Program-made: the position numbers and the translations under genes
Part shown: one piece after another, positions 42,607-51,254 of the stretch
Layout: every line of letters begins with the position of its first letter
Position numbering within the stretch: position 1 is the stretch's first letter
Notes under the pieces: model-generated
Databases searched by the model: none
The model's input: only the letters and a program-made list of their open reading frames with translations
Told to the model about the DNA's origin: nothing
Assembly: GCF_014205255.1 (NCBI RefSeq)
Contig: NZ_JACHNE010000001.1
Span: 7,998,001-8,062,000 of the forward strand
Origin: Streptomyces caelestis
GTDB lineage: Bacteria; Actinomycetota; Actinomycetes; Streptomycetales; Streptomycetaceae
Reading direction: 5' to 3'
Length of the DNA stretch: 64,000 nucleotides

Positions 42607-44031
42607 TCAGGCGGCAGCGGACCGTTCCGTGACCGGCGGCGCCGGCCACTTCTCGTGCCAGCGCAGCTCCGCCTCCAACTGCGCGGCCACCTGCAGCAGA
42701 AGCGGTTCGCTGTTCGCCGGACCGAGCAACTGGGCCCCGACGGGCAGACCGTCCGCCGTGAAACCGGCGGGCACGTTGACGCCCGGCCAGCCCAGCACGT
42801 TCCACGGCCAGGCGTACGGGCAGGCGGCGATCATCGCCCGGTCGGTGGCGAAACCGCTGAGTTCCAGCAGGGCGCCGATACGGGGCGGGGGAGCGGCGGT
42901 CGTGGGCGCGAGGACGACGTCGTACGAGGTGAAGAATCCGCCGATACGGCGGTGCAGGACGGTCTCCGCCCGCCGGGCCGCTCGCAGTGGTGCTCCGCCG
43001 AGCAGCCGGCCCAGCCGGGCCGAGCCCCGGGTGCGCCGGTCCAGCAGCGCCGGGAAGGGCGCCTCGGCCACCCGCTCGGCGATCCCGGCCGTCGCGCGCG
43101 GCACGAAGGTCAGTCCGATCTGCCCGTACGGCGGGTCCGCCTCCTCGACCGTGTGCCCCGACGCGGCGAGCCGTTCGGCGAGTTCGACCACCCGGGCCCG
43201 CACCTCCGGCAGGAGGCGGGCGGGCACCGCCGTGAACGGCGGTGTGAGGGCGAGCGCGACGCGCAGCCGCCCGGGGTCGCGGCCGACGGCCGCCGAGGCG
43301 TCGACGGCCGGGGGCTTGTGCGGGTCCTGCGGGTGGTTGCCGCTCGCCGCGTCCAGCAGCAGGGCCGCGTCGGCGACCGTACGGGCCAGGGTGCCGTTGA
43401 CGGTGATCCCCTGGAAGGACTCGCCGCGCGGCCAGGTGGAGACGCGGCCGCGCTGCGGCTTGATGCCGACCAGATGGGTCCAGGCGGCCGGGATCCGTAC
43501 CGACCCGGCGCCGTCCGAGCCGAGCGCGGCGGGCACCAGGCCGGCGGCGACCGCGGCGGCCGAGCCGCCCGAGGAGCCACCGGGCGTATGGGCCGTACTC
43601 CACGGATTGCGCGTCGCGCCGAAGGCCGGCCCCTCGGTGAAGGGCCACTGCCCGAACTCGCAGGTGTTGGTCTTGCCGACGATCACGGCCCCGGCCGCGC
43701 GCAGCCGCCGCACCGCCTCGCCGTCCTCGGCGACCGGCGGGAACTCCCCGCAGCAGCCGAAGGCGGTCGGTTCGCCGGCCACGTCCATGTCGTCCTTCAC
43801 CGCCACGGGCACCCCGAGCAGCGGCTTGCTCACGCCCGCGGCCAGCTCCCGGTCGGCGGCCTCGGCCTCGGCGAGCGCCGCCTCGGCCCGGACGATCCGG
43901 AAGGCGTTGATGCTGCCCTGCGTCGCCTCGATCCGCGCCAGCGCCTGCTCGACCAGCGCCCGGGACGTCACGTCCCCGGCGGCCAGCGCTCGGGCGGTCT
44001 CCGCAAGGCCTGCGGCACGGTCGAGCGTCAT
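42607..44031 (-). CDS. Amidase-signature enzyme
   Basis: 474 residues from the ATG at 44031 with GGAGGTGT upstream. The Ser-Ser-Lys catalytic triad is visible: Lys in LLGVPVAVKDDMDVAGEPT, the Ser pair in HTPGGSSGGSAAAVAAGL, and the GSDGAGSVRIPAAW segment. The second half continues GIKPQRGRVSTWPRGE and ends with WPWNVLGWPGVNVPAGFTAD and LPVGAQLLGP. It hydrolyses an amide, perhaps an arylamide or small carboxamide; the substrate is not predictable. It is not GatA: no gatB/gatC nearby and the sequence departs from GatA outside the core. Stands alone. Confidence 0.9.
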   Translation of the reverse strand: MTLDRAAGLAETARALAAGDVTSRALVEQALARIEATQGSINAFRIVRAEAALAEAEAADRELAAGVSKPLLGVPVAVKDDMDVAGEPTAFGCCGEFPPVAEDGEAVRRLRAAGAVIVGKTNTCEFGQWPFTEGPAFGATRNPWSTAHTPGGSSGGSAAAVAAGLVPAALGSDGAGSVRIPAAWTHLVGIKPQRGRVSTWPRGESFQGITVNGTLARTVADAALLLDAASGNHPQDPHKPPAVDASAAVGRDPGRLRVALALTPPFTAVPARLLPEVRARVVELAERLAASGHTVEEADPPYGQIGLTFVPRATAGIAERVAEAPFPALLDRRTRGSARLGRLLGGAPLRAARRAETVLHRRIGGFFTSYDVVLAPTTAAPPPRIGALLELSGFATDRAMIAACPYAWPWNVLGWPGVNVPAGFTADGLPVGAQLLGPANSEPLLLQVAAQLEAELRWHEKWPAPPVTERSAAA

Positions 44032-44222
44032 ACGGACACCTCCGGAAGCAACTCCTCTACCGAACGGTAACGTCCGGTGGCCGGTGGTGGAACGCCGACG
44101 ACGGGAGTGGAATTTCACCCATCGGCCACATCTACCTCACTGGGCCCATCGGCGCTCGTTCAAACCATTGACGCCTCTCTGCCCCGCCCTTATTTTCTGA
44201 GCCCTCACTTCTGATCGAGTTG

Positions 44223-44237
44223 CCGAACTTTGTTCGG
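44223..44237. promoter_or_regulatory. Palindrome CCGAAC-TTT-GTTCGG upstream of the GH43 gene
   Basis: A perfect six-base inverted repeat around TTT, 34 bases before the GTG start, in an A/T-rich patch. The position between promoter and ribosome site fits a repressor operator. No regulator gene is adjacent. It could also act as a small stem in the leader RNA. Confidence 0.45.
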
Positions 44238-44270
44238 TATATCGACCTTGTGTCTCAGGGAGAGCCGCCC

Positions 44271-45659
44271 GTGACCTCACACCCCGCCGCCCCGTCCCGC
44301 CGCACACTGCTGCGCACCCTGGCCGCCCTGCCCGCCTCGGCGCTGCTGCTGGGCGAGGCGCCCGGACTGCTCGGCAGCGCCCTGGCCGCCGCACCGCCGA
44401 ACGGCTCCGCCACCCGGTACACGATCGTGCCGTTCCTCAACAGCAACGACGGCACGGTCAACGTCTACCAGTCGGACGACGCCACCGACTTCCGGCTGCT
44501 GCGCTCCTCGGCGTACACGCCGCCGGCGGGCCGGATCCGCGACGCCAGCGTCATCAGACACACGGACGGCTACTACTACGTCACCTACACCACCCGCACC
44601 TGGCAGGACACCAGTACGACCATCGGCTTCGCCCGCAGCTCCGACCGCGTCAACTGGACGTTCCTGTACAACTACACCGTCCCCGTCGCCAACCTCTCCC
44701 GCGCCTGGGCGCCCGAGTGGTTCGTCGACAGCGACGGCAGCGTCAACATCATCGTGTCCTGCTCCACCACGAACGACCAGTGGATCTTCACTCCGTACCT
44801 GCTCAGGGCCACGAACTCCGCCCTGACGGCCTGGAGTTCACCGGTGGCGCTCGCGGGCATCGGCGCCAACCACATCGACACGTTCATCGTGAAGATCGGC
44901 TCGACGTACCACGCCTTCCCGAAGAACGAGACGACCAAGTACATCGAGTACGCCACCGCCTCGAACCTCACCGGCCCGTACACGATCCGCAGGACGGGCG
45001 ACTGGGCGGGCTGGGGCAGCTACCGCGAGGGGCCGGCGCTGGTGCAGCTCGACAACGGCGGCTGGCGCATCTTCTTCGACGGCTACGGCGACGGCAGCTA
45101 CTACTACTCCGACAGTTACGACACCTTCGCCACCTGGACGGCACCGGCCGCGCTGCCCGGGATCTCCGGCACGGCACGGCACTTCACGGTCGTCAAGGAA
45201 ACGGTCTCCGGCGGCCCGAGCCTGCCCCGGAACACCACCCGCTCCTTCCGGTCCGGCAACTACGCGACCCGCTACTGGCAGCAGCAGTCCTCGCTCCTCA
45301 ACCTGCCCGTGGTCAGCAGCTCCAGCACCACCGCCGAGAAGCGGGCCGCCACCTTCACGGTCGTCGCCGGCCTGGCCGACGCGAGCGGCTACTCCTTCCG
45401 CGACGCGGCCGGCAACTACCTGCGCCACTGGGACTTCCGCGCCCGCTTCGACCCGAACGACGGTACGAGCACGTTCGCCAAGGACGCCACGTTCATCCTC
45501 CGGACCGGCACGGCATCCGGCTCCGTCCGCTTCGAGTCGTACAACTACCCCGGGTACTACCTGCGCCACTACGCCTACCAGCTCCGCGTGGAACGCCCGA
45601 ACGGAACGGACCTGTTCCGGCAGGACAGCTCGTTTGTGCCGGTGACGGCTTGGGCCTGA
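44271..45659 (+). CDS. Secreted glycoside hydrolase (GH43-like) with AbfB arabinose-binding domain
   Basis: 462 residues from the GTG at 44271 (GGGAGAG six bases upstream). A Tat-type signal (SRRTLLRTLAALPASALLLG ... ALAAA) directs export. A five-bladed propeller region covers about residues 40-330: NVYQSDDATDFRLLRSSAYT, RIRDASVIRHTDGYYYVTYT with a likely catalytic Asp, WAPEWFVDSDGSV, YREGPALVQLDNGGW and FFDGYGDGSYYYSDS. The last 130 residues are an AbfB beta-trefoil (SYSFRDAAGNYLRHWDFRAR, YNYPGYYLRHYAYQLRVE) that binds arabinofuranose side chains. It probably trims arabinoxylan or arabinan outside the cell. A palindrome in the leader may be an operator. Confidence 0.86.
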   Translation: MTSHPAAPSRRTLLRTLAALPASALLLGEAPGLLGSALAAAPPNGSATRYTIVPFLNSNDGTVNVYQSDDATDFRLLRSSAYTPPAGRIRDASVIRHTDGYYYVTYTTRTWQDTSTTIGFARSSDRVNWTFLYNYTVPVANLSRAWAPEWFVDSDGSVNIIVSCSTTNDQWIFTPYLLRATNSALTAWSSPVALAGIGANHIDTFIVKIGSTYHAFPKNETTKYIEYATASNLTGPYTIRRTGDWAGWGSYREGPALVQLDNGGWRIFFDGYGDGSYYYSDSYDTFATWTAPAALPGISGTARHFTVVKETVSGGPSLPRNTTRSFRSGNYATRYWQQQSSLLNLPVVSSSSTTAEKRAATFTVVAGLADASGYSFRDAAGNYLRHWDFRARFDPNDGTSTFAKDATFILRTGTASGSVRFESYNYPGYYLRHYAYQLRVERPNGTDLFRQDSSFVPVTAWA

Positions 45660-46218
45660 CCTGCACCGCTGCTGACCTGGGCAATTGTGCTGGGCGCAGT
45701 GTGCACTAGTTGTGCACTGGGGCGTGGGACCGTGGCGAGAGGGGAAAGGAGACCGTCGGGCCTGGTCCGGGAAGTCTGCGTTTGGCTGACGCGGTGAGCA
45801 TCACCGGGCTGCGCGGTGCAGGGCGGAGTCGAGTTGCGGCAGTGGCCTGCCGACCACAGTGGGTTGGCTGAAGCCCGCTCGACACGCCTGACGCTCGTTC
45901 TGGCGGCAGGTGTCAGTCATGCATGCCGTGGCGGTCCCACTCGGCACAAGTAGTCAGAACCTTCTTCTGGGGTCCATGTGGTCCAGGTTAGGAGGTTTGG
46001 CCTGGTCAGGGCCTGGTGGTGCAGGTGTGTCGACGAAGTTGGTGACACGCGAAGTACACGGTGTCACAGTCAACGAGCATGATCATGGGCTCCCTGATCT
46101 CCCCCCGGCAGCGCGACAAGGTCGCCGCTGCCATAGAACCGCGCGCGTCACGGCCGCCGTCCTGTGCATGGCCGACCAGCAGATCCCCACGAGCCGGGTA
46201 TTCCCTCCCTCATCGCAG
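45660..46218. other. 559-base gap without a recognisable gene
   Basis: No ORF with coding character. GTGCAC occurs twice six bases apart (45701-45706 and 45712-45717), giving AGTGTGCAC-TAGTT-GTGCACT, a locally symmetric patch. The part from 45940 to 46080 is less G/C-rich than the surroundings and lacks the third-position bias of Streptomyces genes, which suggests foreign or long-decayed DNA. It marks the start of the accessory, relic-rich section of the window. No transposase motif was found. Confidence 0.5.
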
Positions 46219-47676
46219 TCACATCGTGGCGCGCAGGTGGCTGGTGGTGACGAAGTGGTAGCCGCGGCCGGTGAGGGTGCGCAGGATCTCGGGGACGGCG
46301 GCGACCGAGGTGGGGTGGATGTCGTGGATCAGGACGACGTCGTTCGGCTCGGCCTGGGAGATGACGGTCTGGGCGACCTTGGCCGGGTCGTGGGACTTCC
46401 AGTCCAGGGTGTCCATGTCCCACAGGACGGGGGAGAGGCTGGTGGCCGCCCGGACGTTGCCGTCGATGGCGCCGTACGGCGGGCGGAAGAGCGTCGGTTC
46501 CTTGCCCGTGGCGGCCTTGATCGCCGCATTGGTGCGCTCCAGCTGGGAGCGGATCTGGGTAGGGGTGAGGTTGGTGAGGACCGGGTGGTTCCAGGAGTGG
46601 TTGGCGATCTCGTGGCCGGACTTCATCTCGGCGCGGACGATGTCGGGGTGGGCGGCGACGTTCTGGCCGACGACGAAGAAGGTGGCCCGTGCCTTGTACT
46701 GGGCGAGGTACGTGAGCAGCGTTCCTGTCTCGGGGGCGGCGGGGCCGTCGTCGAAGGTCAGGGCGATGCACTTGACCTGGGAGCAGTCCGTGGTGTCCTC
46801 GCCCGGGTCCGGCTGTGCGGCGACGGTCGGGGCGGGGGTGTGGACGGCACCGAGGTCGAGCTTGTCGTCCGGGTCGGTGGTCTGCTGCTGGGCGCGGCTG
46901 CCGAAGTCGGACAACCAGGGGGTGACGGTCGCCTTGGGCAGGGTGACGGAGATGCGGCCGGCCGGGGGGACGCCGACCGTGCCCCGGTCGAAGTCCACCT
47001 TCAGATCGCCGTCGGCGGTGAAGGCCATGTCGTCCAGGTAGACGTCGCGGCTCTCCTGGTCGTCGAGGGCCGCGACGGTGTCGGGGGTGACCCCCTCCCG
47101 CTTCTCCAGGCGCTTCTTCACGGCCGAGACGAAGGCGTCCCGGGAACCGTCCGCGATGAGACCCGGGGACGGCCGGTACTCCTTGGCGGCACCGTCGTAC
47201 CAGTACGCCTCAGTGGCCAGGCCGTCCGCGTTCGACGTACGGTCGACCGTCCCCAGGCGTACGCCCAGCACGTCGCCGGAGGCCACGAGGAACGAGAAGC
47301 TGACGTTCAGCTCGGGTCCCTCCAAGCCGTCCATGCCGCCGCAGCCCGTGGCCTGCCCGCCGGTGTCCTCACCGAGGAAGACCGCAAGGCGTCTCTCCAC
47401 ATCCTTCTTCATCGCGGCCGTCATCGCGTCGGCGCCGGGGACGTCCGGGTAGCTCGTGGCCCAGGGGCAGGAGCGGTCGGTGCTGCTGTCGCTGACGATG
47501 TTGACGCCCTTGAGCTTGCTCAGGTCGACCTGGGTGCCGGTGTCGTTCCCTCCGGTCCGGGACGGGCCGTCCACGGAGGGCGCCGAGTCCGCCGGTGGCG
47601 AGCCGGTGGCGCAGGCGGCTGTCAGGGCGAGTGAGCCGAGCAGGAGGAGCGTGGGGGCGAGGGCGTGTCGAGGCAT
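46219..47676 (-). CDS. Polysaccharide deacetylase lipoprotein, copy 1
   Basis: 485 residues. The signal (TLLLLGSLALTAACATG) ends at a probable lipid-modified Cys. The region of about residues 55-270 is a DUF3298/PdaC-type domain (SYPDVPGADAMTAAMKKDVE, LDDMAFTADGDLKVDFDRG). The NodB deacetylase domain (about 300-485) has CIALTFDDGPAAPE, HEIANHSWNHPVLTNLT, LFRPPYGAIDG, the WDMDTLDWKS region and VLIHDIHPTSV. All catalytic residues are present. The layout matches PdaC-like peptidoglycan deacetylases that sense or bind the wall with the front domain. A close paralogue lies 3.5 kb away in the same orientation. Confidence 0.9.
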   Translation of the reverse strand: MPRHALAPTLLLLGSLALTAACATGSPPADSAPSVDGPSRTGGNDTGTQVDLSKLKGVNIVSDSSTDRSCPWATSYPDVPGADAMTAAMKKDVERRLAVFLGEDTGGQATGCGGMDGLEGPELNVSFSFLVASGDVLGVRLGTVDRTSNADGLATEAYWYDGAAKEYRPSPGLIADGSRDAFVSAVKKRLEKREGVTPDTVAALDDQESRDVYLDDMAFTADGDLKVDFDRGTVGVPPAGRISVTLPKATVTPWLSDFGSRAQQQTTDPDDKLDLGAVHTPAPTVAAQPDPGEDTTDCSQVKCIALTFDDGPAAPETGTLLTYLAQYKARATFFVVGQNVAAHPDIVRAEMKSGHEIANHSWNHPVLTNLTPTQIRSQLERTNAAIKAATGKEPTLFRPPYGAIDGNVRAATSLSPVLWDMDTLDWKSHDPAKVAQTVISQAEPNDVVLIHDIHPTSVAAVPEILRTLTGRGYHFVTTSHLRATM

Positions 47677-48079
47677 GCGTCAACCTGGTGCGTGAGGTGC
47701 CGGGGCATGAGTGGGGAGTGTGCGGCGCGCGAGCTGTCGCTGCGGCGCGGCGTCCCGCTGGGGGTGCCTTGTGTGGGCAAGGGCTTTCTTTTCGCCGGGT
47801 CAAGGTATGTTTTCGGCCGGTCTCCCGCAATCCTCTGGGCCGCCCCGTCGGCCCAGATGTGACCACTCTCTCTCCGGCCAAGCCGACGGCCGGGGCATCG
47901 CGTGAGGGGACGTCCCTCGAACCGTGCCGTGAGGGCGGCCCACGCACGGTTCAGAGGTCCGGAAGGGGTGCCGAGCGATCCGCTGACGCCCAAGACTCTG
48001 ACTCAGTCCGGTGACACCACCCGTCACCATGCCCCATCGCGGCCCGAGGCTCTCCCCCACGACCGGTGCGGCGCCGCTC
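47677..48079. other. Intergenic stretch between the acyltransferase relic and deacetylase copy 1
   Basis: About 400 bases with no supported gene. It must hold the promoter for the leftward deacetylase gene. An A/T-richer patch (GGCTTTCTTTTCGCC, AAGGTATGTTTTCGG) at about 47785-47820 is the best place, but I could not fix -10/-35 boxes. A few short ORFs on both strands lack coding character. Confidence 0.5.
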
Positions 48080-48294
48080 GGTACACAGCAGGTCGGTGAT
48101 CAGGTAGCCGCTGAGGGCGAAGAACACATCGACGCCGACAAGGCCGCCGGGCAGCCAGGAGGGGGCGATGTGGTACACGACCCATCGCCCGGACGCCGTC
48201 GAGGCCGTGTAGGCGGGCGGGGCGAGCTCATGGGCGCGGGGCGCCTCATCACGAGGGTCCTGCCGTCCATCACGAAGGTCCTGGTGTCGTTCAC
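48080..48294 (-). pseudogene. Acyltransferase-3 (OafA/YrhL type) N-terminal relic
   Basis: A GTG start at 48294 overlaps the stop of the LCP gene (GTGA) and gives NDTRTFVMDGRTLVMRRPAP. The frame then shifts, and the acyltransferase-3 signature continues in the neighbouring frame: VVYHIAPSWLPGGLVGVDVF, FALSGYLITDLLCTERRRTG. The stretch between (where an 'RGLDGLRALAV' segment belongs) is shortened. After about 48085 nothing of the remaining ten-helix protein or its SGNH domain is left. The intact protein would O-acylate a surface polymer. Its coupling to the LCP gene shows that both once formed one operon. Confidence 0.8.
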
Positions 48295-49424
48295 GGCTGT
48301 CCACCCTTCTCACTCCGGGCGGGCAACGGCTCGTCCGCGCTCAGTGCCTGCCACACGGCGTTCGCCTGCGGTTCCCGGGGGACAACCCGGTTGGGGTCCT
48401 GCGGGGCGGGAGCGACCGGCAGGGTACGGAAGTCGACCCGGTCGGCGTCCAGGCCGTCGAGGGAACGGGCGAAGGAGGCCAGCGACGACAGCGAGCCGAG
48501 TCCCTTGTCCGTGGTGATGGCGCTGGTGAGGTCGTCGAGCAGCCGGTACAGCCGCACGGGATCCGTCAGCAGGTCGGCGGAGCGTATCTGGGTGATCAGG
48601 GCTTTCATGAAGGTCTGCTGGAGCTTGATGCGGCCGAGGTCGCTGCCGTCGCCGATGCCGTGCCGGGTCCGTACGAGGCCGAGGGCCTGCTCGCCGTTCA
48701 GGCGCTGTGTTCCCTTGGACAGATGGACGTGGCTGTAGGGATCACGGATGTCCTGCGGGACGTTCACGCGCACGCCGCCGAGCGTGTCGACCAGCTTTTT
48801 GAAACCGGTGAAGTCGATCTCCACGACGTGATCCATCCGCAGACCGGACAGCCGCTCGACCGTGGCGACCGTGCAGGTCATGCCTCCGGTGGAGTAGGCG
48901 GAGTTGAACATGACCGCCCGCGCGGCCGGAGCGACTCCGGACTTGGTGGAGCAGGCCGGCCGGTCGACCAGGGTGTCCCGGGGGATGCTGATCACCGAGG
49001 CGTCCCTGCGGCCGTTGGCCATATGGACGACCATGGCCGTGTCGGAGCGGGCGCTGCCTTCGTCGCGCCCGTACTCACGGTTGGCTCCCGACCGCGAATC
49101 AGACCCGAGCAGCAGCACATTCACCGCTCCCGGCGCCTTCCGCTCCGGCCGAACGTCGGCGTTCAGCTGCCCGTCGACGTCCTGAGAAGCAATGTTGTCG
49201 TTCAGATCCCGGTAGGCGAAGGCCGCGCCAACCCCCAGGAGCGCCAGAAAGACGGTCGCCATCACCATGAGCCGACGTGCCCGGCGGCGCGCCTGGCGGC
49301 GTGACGGACGCCGGGAGACCGGCGGAGAGGTCCGGGCATCTGCGGCCCGTCGCCGACGGCGACGGCCTGTGGGCCCCCTGAAGTGCCGGCGTGGCTCACC
49401 AACTGGAAGGCGTGAGTCGGTCAT
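48291..49424 (-). CDS. LytR-CpsA-Psr (LCP) family wall-polymer ligase
   Basis: 377 residues. A long basic cytoplasmic start (RRRRRRAADA, RRQARRRARR) leads to a membrane helix (LMVMATVFLALLGVGAAFAY). The external LCP domain contains NVLLLGSDSRSG, ARSDTAMVVHMANGRRDASV, ISIPRDTLVDRP, FKKLVDTLGGVRVNVP, the RLNGEQALGLVRTRH segment and DLGRIKLQQTFM. The Arg and Asp residues that bind the polyprenyl-pyrophosphate substrate are in place. LCP proteins transfer teichoic acids or capsular glycans to peptidoglycan. The ATG overlaps the stop of an upstream 79-residue gene; its own stop overlaps the acyltransferase relic. Confidence 0.92.
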   Translation of the reverse strand: MTDSRLPVGEPRRHFRGPTGRRRRRRAADARTSPPVSRRPSRRQARRRARRLMVMATVFLALLGVGAAFAYRDLNDNIASQDVDGQLNADVRPERKAPGAVNVLLLGSDSRSGANREYGRDEGSARSDTAMVVHMANGRRDASVISIPRDTLVDRPACSTKSGVAPAARAVMFNSAYSTGGMTCTVATVERLSGLRMDHVVEIDFTGFKKLVDTLGGVRVNVPQDIRDPYSHVHLSKGTQRLNGEQALGLVRTRHGIGDGSDLGRIKLQQTFMKALITQIRSADLLTDPVRLYRLLDDLTSAITTDKGLGSLSSLASFARSLDGLDADRVDFRTLPVAPAPQDPNRVVPREPQANAVWQALSADEPLPARSEKGGQP

Positions 49425-49660
49425 GCGCTACTCCATCGGACAGCCTGAACCACCCCGGCCGGGGTGAGCAGGAGCAGCGGGAACAGGCGCTCGGACAGGC
49501 CGGACTTCCAGGCGTTGGGAGCGCCGACTGTCTTGTTGCTTTCGGCGCCTGCGACGAGTGGTCCGGCGATCACGGCGCCCCCGGCGAGGCCGAGACCGCC
49601 GACGACGGTTCTGCGGGTGACGTCTCGGCGGGTCAGGCGGCGGCGAGCGTGCTGGGGCAT
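49421..49660 (-). CDS. 79-residue Tat-signal protein coupled to the LCP gene
   Basis: The ATG at 49660 begins MPQHARRRLTRRDVTRRTVV, a twin-arginine signal with a hydrophobic stretch (GGLGLAGGAVIAGPLVAGAE). About 40 residues follow: SNKTVGAPNAWKSGLSERLF, PLLLLTPAGVVQAVRWSSA. The stop overlaps the LCP start (ATGA). It could be a real small exported protein, or the leader of a larger enzyme whose body was deleted so that a chance frame now runs to the LCP start. The sudden end after a second hydrophobic patch favours truncation; the coupling favours continued translation. No homologue recognised. Confidence 0.5.
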   Translation of the reverse strand: MPQHARRRLTRRDVTRRTVVGGLGLAGGAVIAGPLVAGAESNKTVGAPNAWKSGLSERLFPLLLLTPAGVVQAVRWSSA

Positions 49661-49734
49661 GAGTGTTCCGTTCGTGCGTACGGGGATTGGGGCGTACGAG
49701 GATTTCGGCGTACGGGGATGAGGGCGTGGTGCGC

Positions 49735-51177
49735 TCAGAGCGTGGCGCGCAGGTGGCTGACGGTGACGAAGTGGTAGCCGCGGGCGGTGAGGGTGCGCAG
49801 GATCTGCGGGACGGCGGCGACCGATGTGGCGTGGATGTCGTGCATGAGGACGACGTCGTTGCGCTTCACCTTGGCGACGACGCTCTGGGCGATCTTCGCG
49901 GCGTCGGGGTACTTCCAGTCCTCGGTGTCCAGGGTCCACAGCACGGGGGAGAGCGCGGTGGCGCCGCGGACGGTGCTGTTGATGGCGCCGTAGGGCGGGC
50001 GGAAGAGAGTCGGGGTCTTGCCGGTCGCGGCCTTGATCGCGTCGCTGGTGTGGTTCAGCTGGTAGGCGACCTGCTCGGGGGTGAGCTTGGTGAGGTCGGG
50101 GTGGTTCCAGGAGTGGTTGCCCACCTCGTGGCCGGCGCGGGCCTCCGCGCGCACCAGGTCGGCGTGGGCGGCGACGTTCTGGCCGACCACGAAGAAGGTG
50201 GCCCGGGCGTGGTACTGCGCGAGGTACGTCAGCAGCATCGCGGTCTCCGGGACGGCGGGGCCGTCGTCGAAAGTCAGGGCGATGCAGTGGACCTTCCTGC
50301 AGTCGGTGTCGTCGTCACCGGATGCGGTGTGGGTCGGCACGGCGGGCGTGGGCGTCGCGGTCACCCCGAGGTCGAGTGAGCGGGACGGCTGCTCGGTCTG
50401 ATGCTGCGCGCGCTTGCCGAAGGCGGACAGCCAGGGGGTGACCGTCGCCTTGGAGAAGGCCACGACGTAGCGACCGGCGGGGGCGGCGCCGACCTCGTCC
50501 CGGTCGAAGGTCACCCGCAGTCCGCCGTCGGCGGTGAAGGCCATGTCGTCCAGGATGGCGGCGACGTTCGACGGCTCGGCGAACGCCTCGTCCACCGTGT
50601 CCGCGTCTGTGCCGTCCCGTCCCTTGAGCTGCTTCTTCAAGGCGGCGACGAAGGCGTCCCGGGAGCGGTCGGCGACGAGTGCGAGCGCGGTGCCGTACGC
50701 GCCCGCGTCGCCGTCGTACCAGTAGGTGCGCGTACGCAGGCCGTCCCCCGCCGCGTGGCGGTCCTGCCCGGTGAGCCGGACGCCGACGACGTCCCCGGAG
50801 GCGACCAGGAACTGGTGGCTGATGTTGAGTTCTCGGCCGTCGGCGCCGGTGGGGGAGTCGTCGCACAGCGTGCGGAAGCTCGCCAGGCGCTGCTCCACGT
50901 CCTTCTTCATCGCCTCCGTCAGCGCGGCCGCACCGGGCACGTCCGGGTAGCTGGTCGCGAAGGGGCAGGAGCTGTTCTCGCTGCTGCTGTTCACGATCCG
51001 CAGACCCTTGATCTTCGAGGGATCCACGGCCCGCACCGGCGAGGCTCCGGAGAACGGTCCGGGCCGCGCTCCGGCGGTCGCGGAGTCCGATGCCCCGGAG
51101 GATCCGGACGAGCAGGCCGCCGTCAGGGAGAGCGAGCCGAGCAGCAGGAGGGAGGGGAGCAGGAGGCGTGTGCGCAT
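49735..51177 (-). CDS. Polysaccharide deacetylase lipoprotein, copy 2
   Basis: 480 residues, a clear paralogue of the protein at 46219-47676. It has a lipoprotein signal (LLLLGSLSLTAACSSG) and a PdaC-like domain (SYPDVPGAAALTEAMKKDVE, ILDDMAFTADGGLRVTFDRD). The NodB domain has CIALTFDDGPAVPE, HEVGNHSWNHPDLTKLT, LFRPPYGAINS and VLMHDIHATSV. The two copies keep the same end (GYHFVT.SHLRAT) and long near-identical DNA segments, for example the last 120 coding bases. Copy 2 lies 75 bases upstream of the 79-residue gene and is probably the first gene of the unit leading to the LCP ligase, so it is likely to edit the polymer or the peptidoglycan acceptor used by that ligase. Confidence 0.9.
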   Translation of the reverse strand: MRTRLLLPSLLLLGSLSLTAACSSGSSGASDSATAGARPGPFSGASPVRAVDPSKIKGLRIVNSSSENSSCPFATSYPDVPGAAALTEAMKKDVEQRLASFRTLCDDSPTGADGRELNISHQFLVASGDVVGVRLTGQDRHAAGDGLRTRTYWYDGDAGAYGTALALVADRSRDAFVAALKKQLKGRDGTDADTVDEAFAEPSNVAAILDDMAFTADGGLRVTFDRDEVGAAPAGRYVVAFSKATVTPWLSAFGKRAQHQTEQPSRSLDLGVTATPTPAVPTHTASGDDDTDCRKVHCIALTFDDGPAVPETAMLLTYLAQYHARATFFVVGQNVAAHADLVRAEARAGHEVGNHSWNHPDLTKLTPEQVAYQLNHTSDAIKAATGKTPTLFRPPYGAINSTVRGATALSPVLWTLDTEDWKYPDAAKIAQSVVAKVKRNDVVLMHDIHATSVAAVPQILRTLTARGYHFVTVSHLRATL

Positions 51178-51254
51178 GGGACCAGAACCTGGGCTAGGGG
51201 GCTTACCGGGCTCCGATCGTCCAGGTCAGGGGCGTTTTTCAGCGACTGTCGAAG

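Noticed and set aside
45699..45720. Symmetric GTGCAC-TAGTT-GTGCAC patch as a phage attachment site
   Set aside because: No integrase, no tRNA end and no second copy were found in the window.
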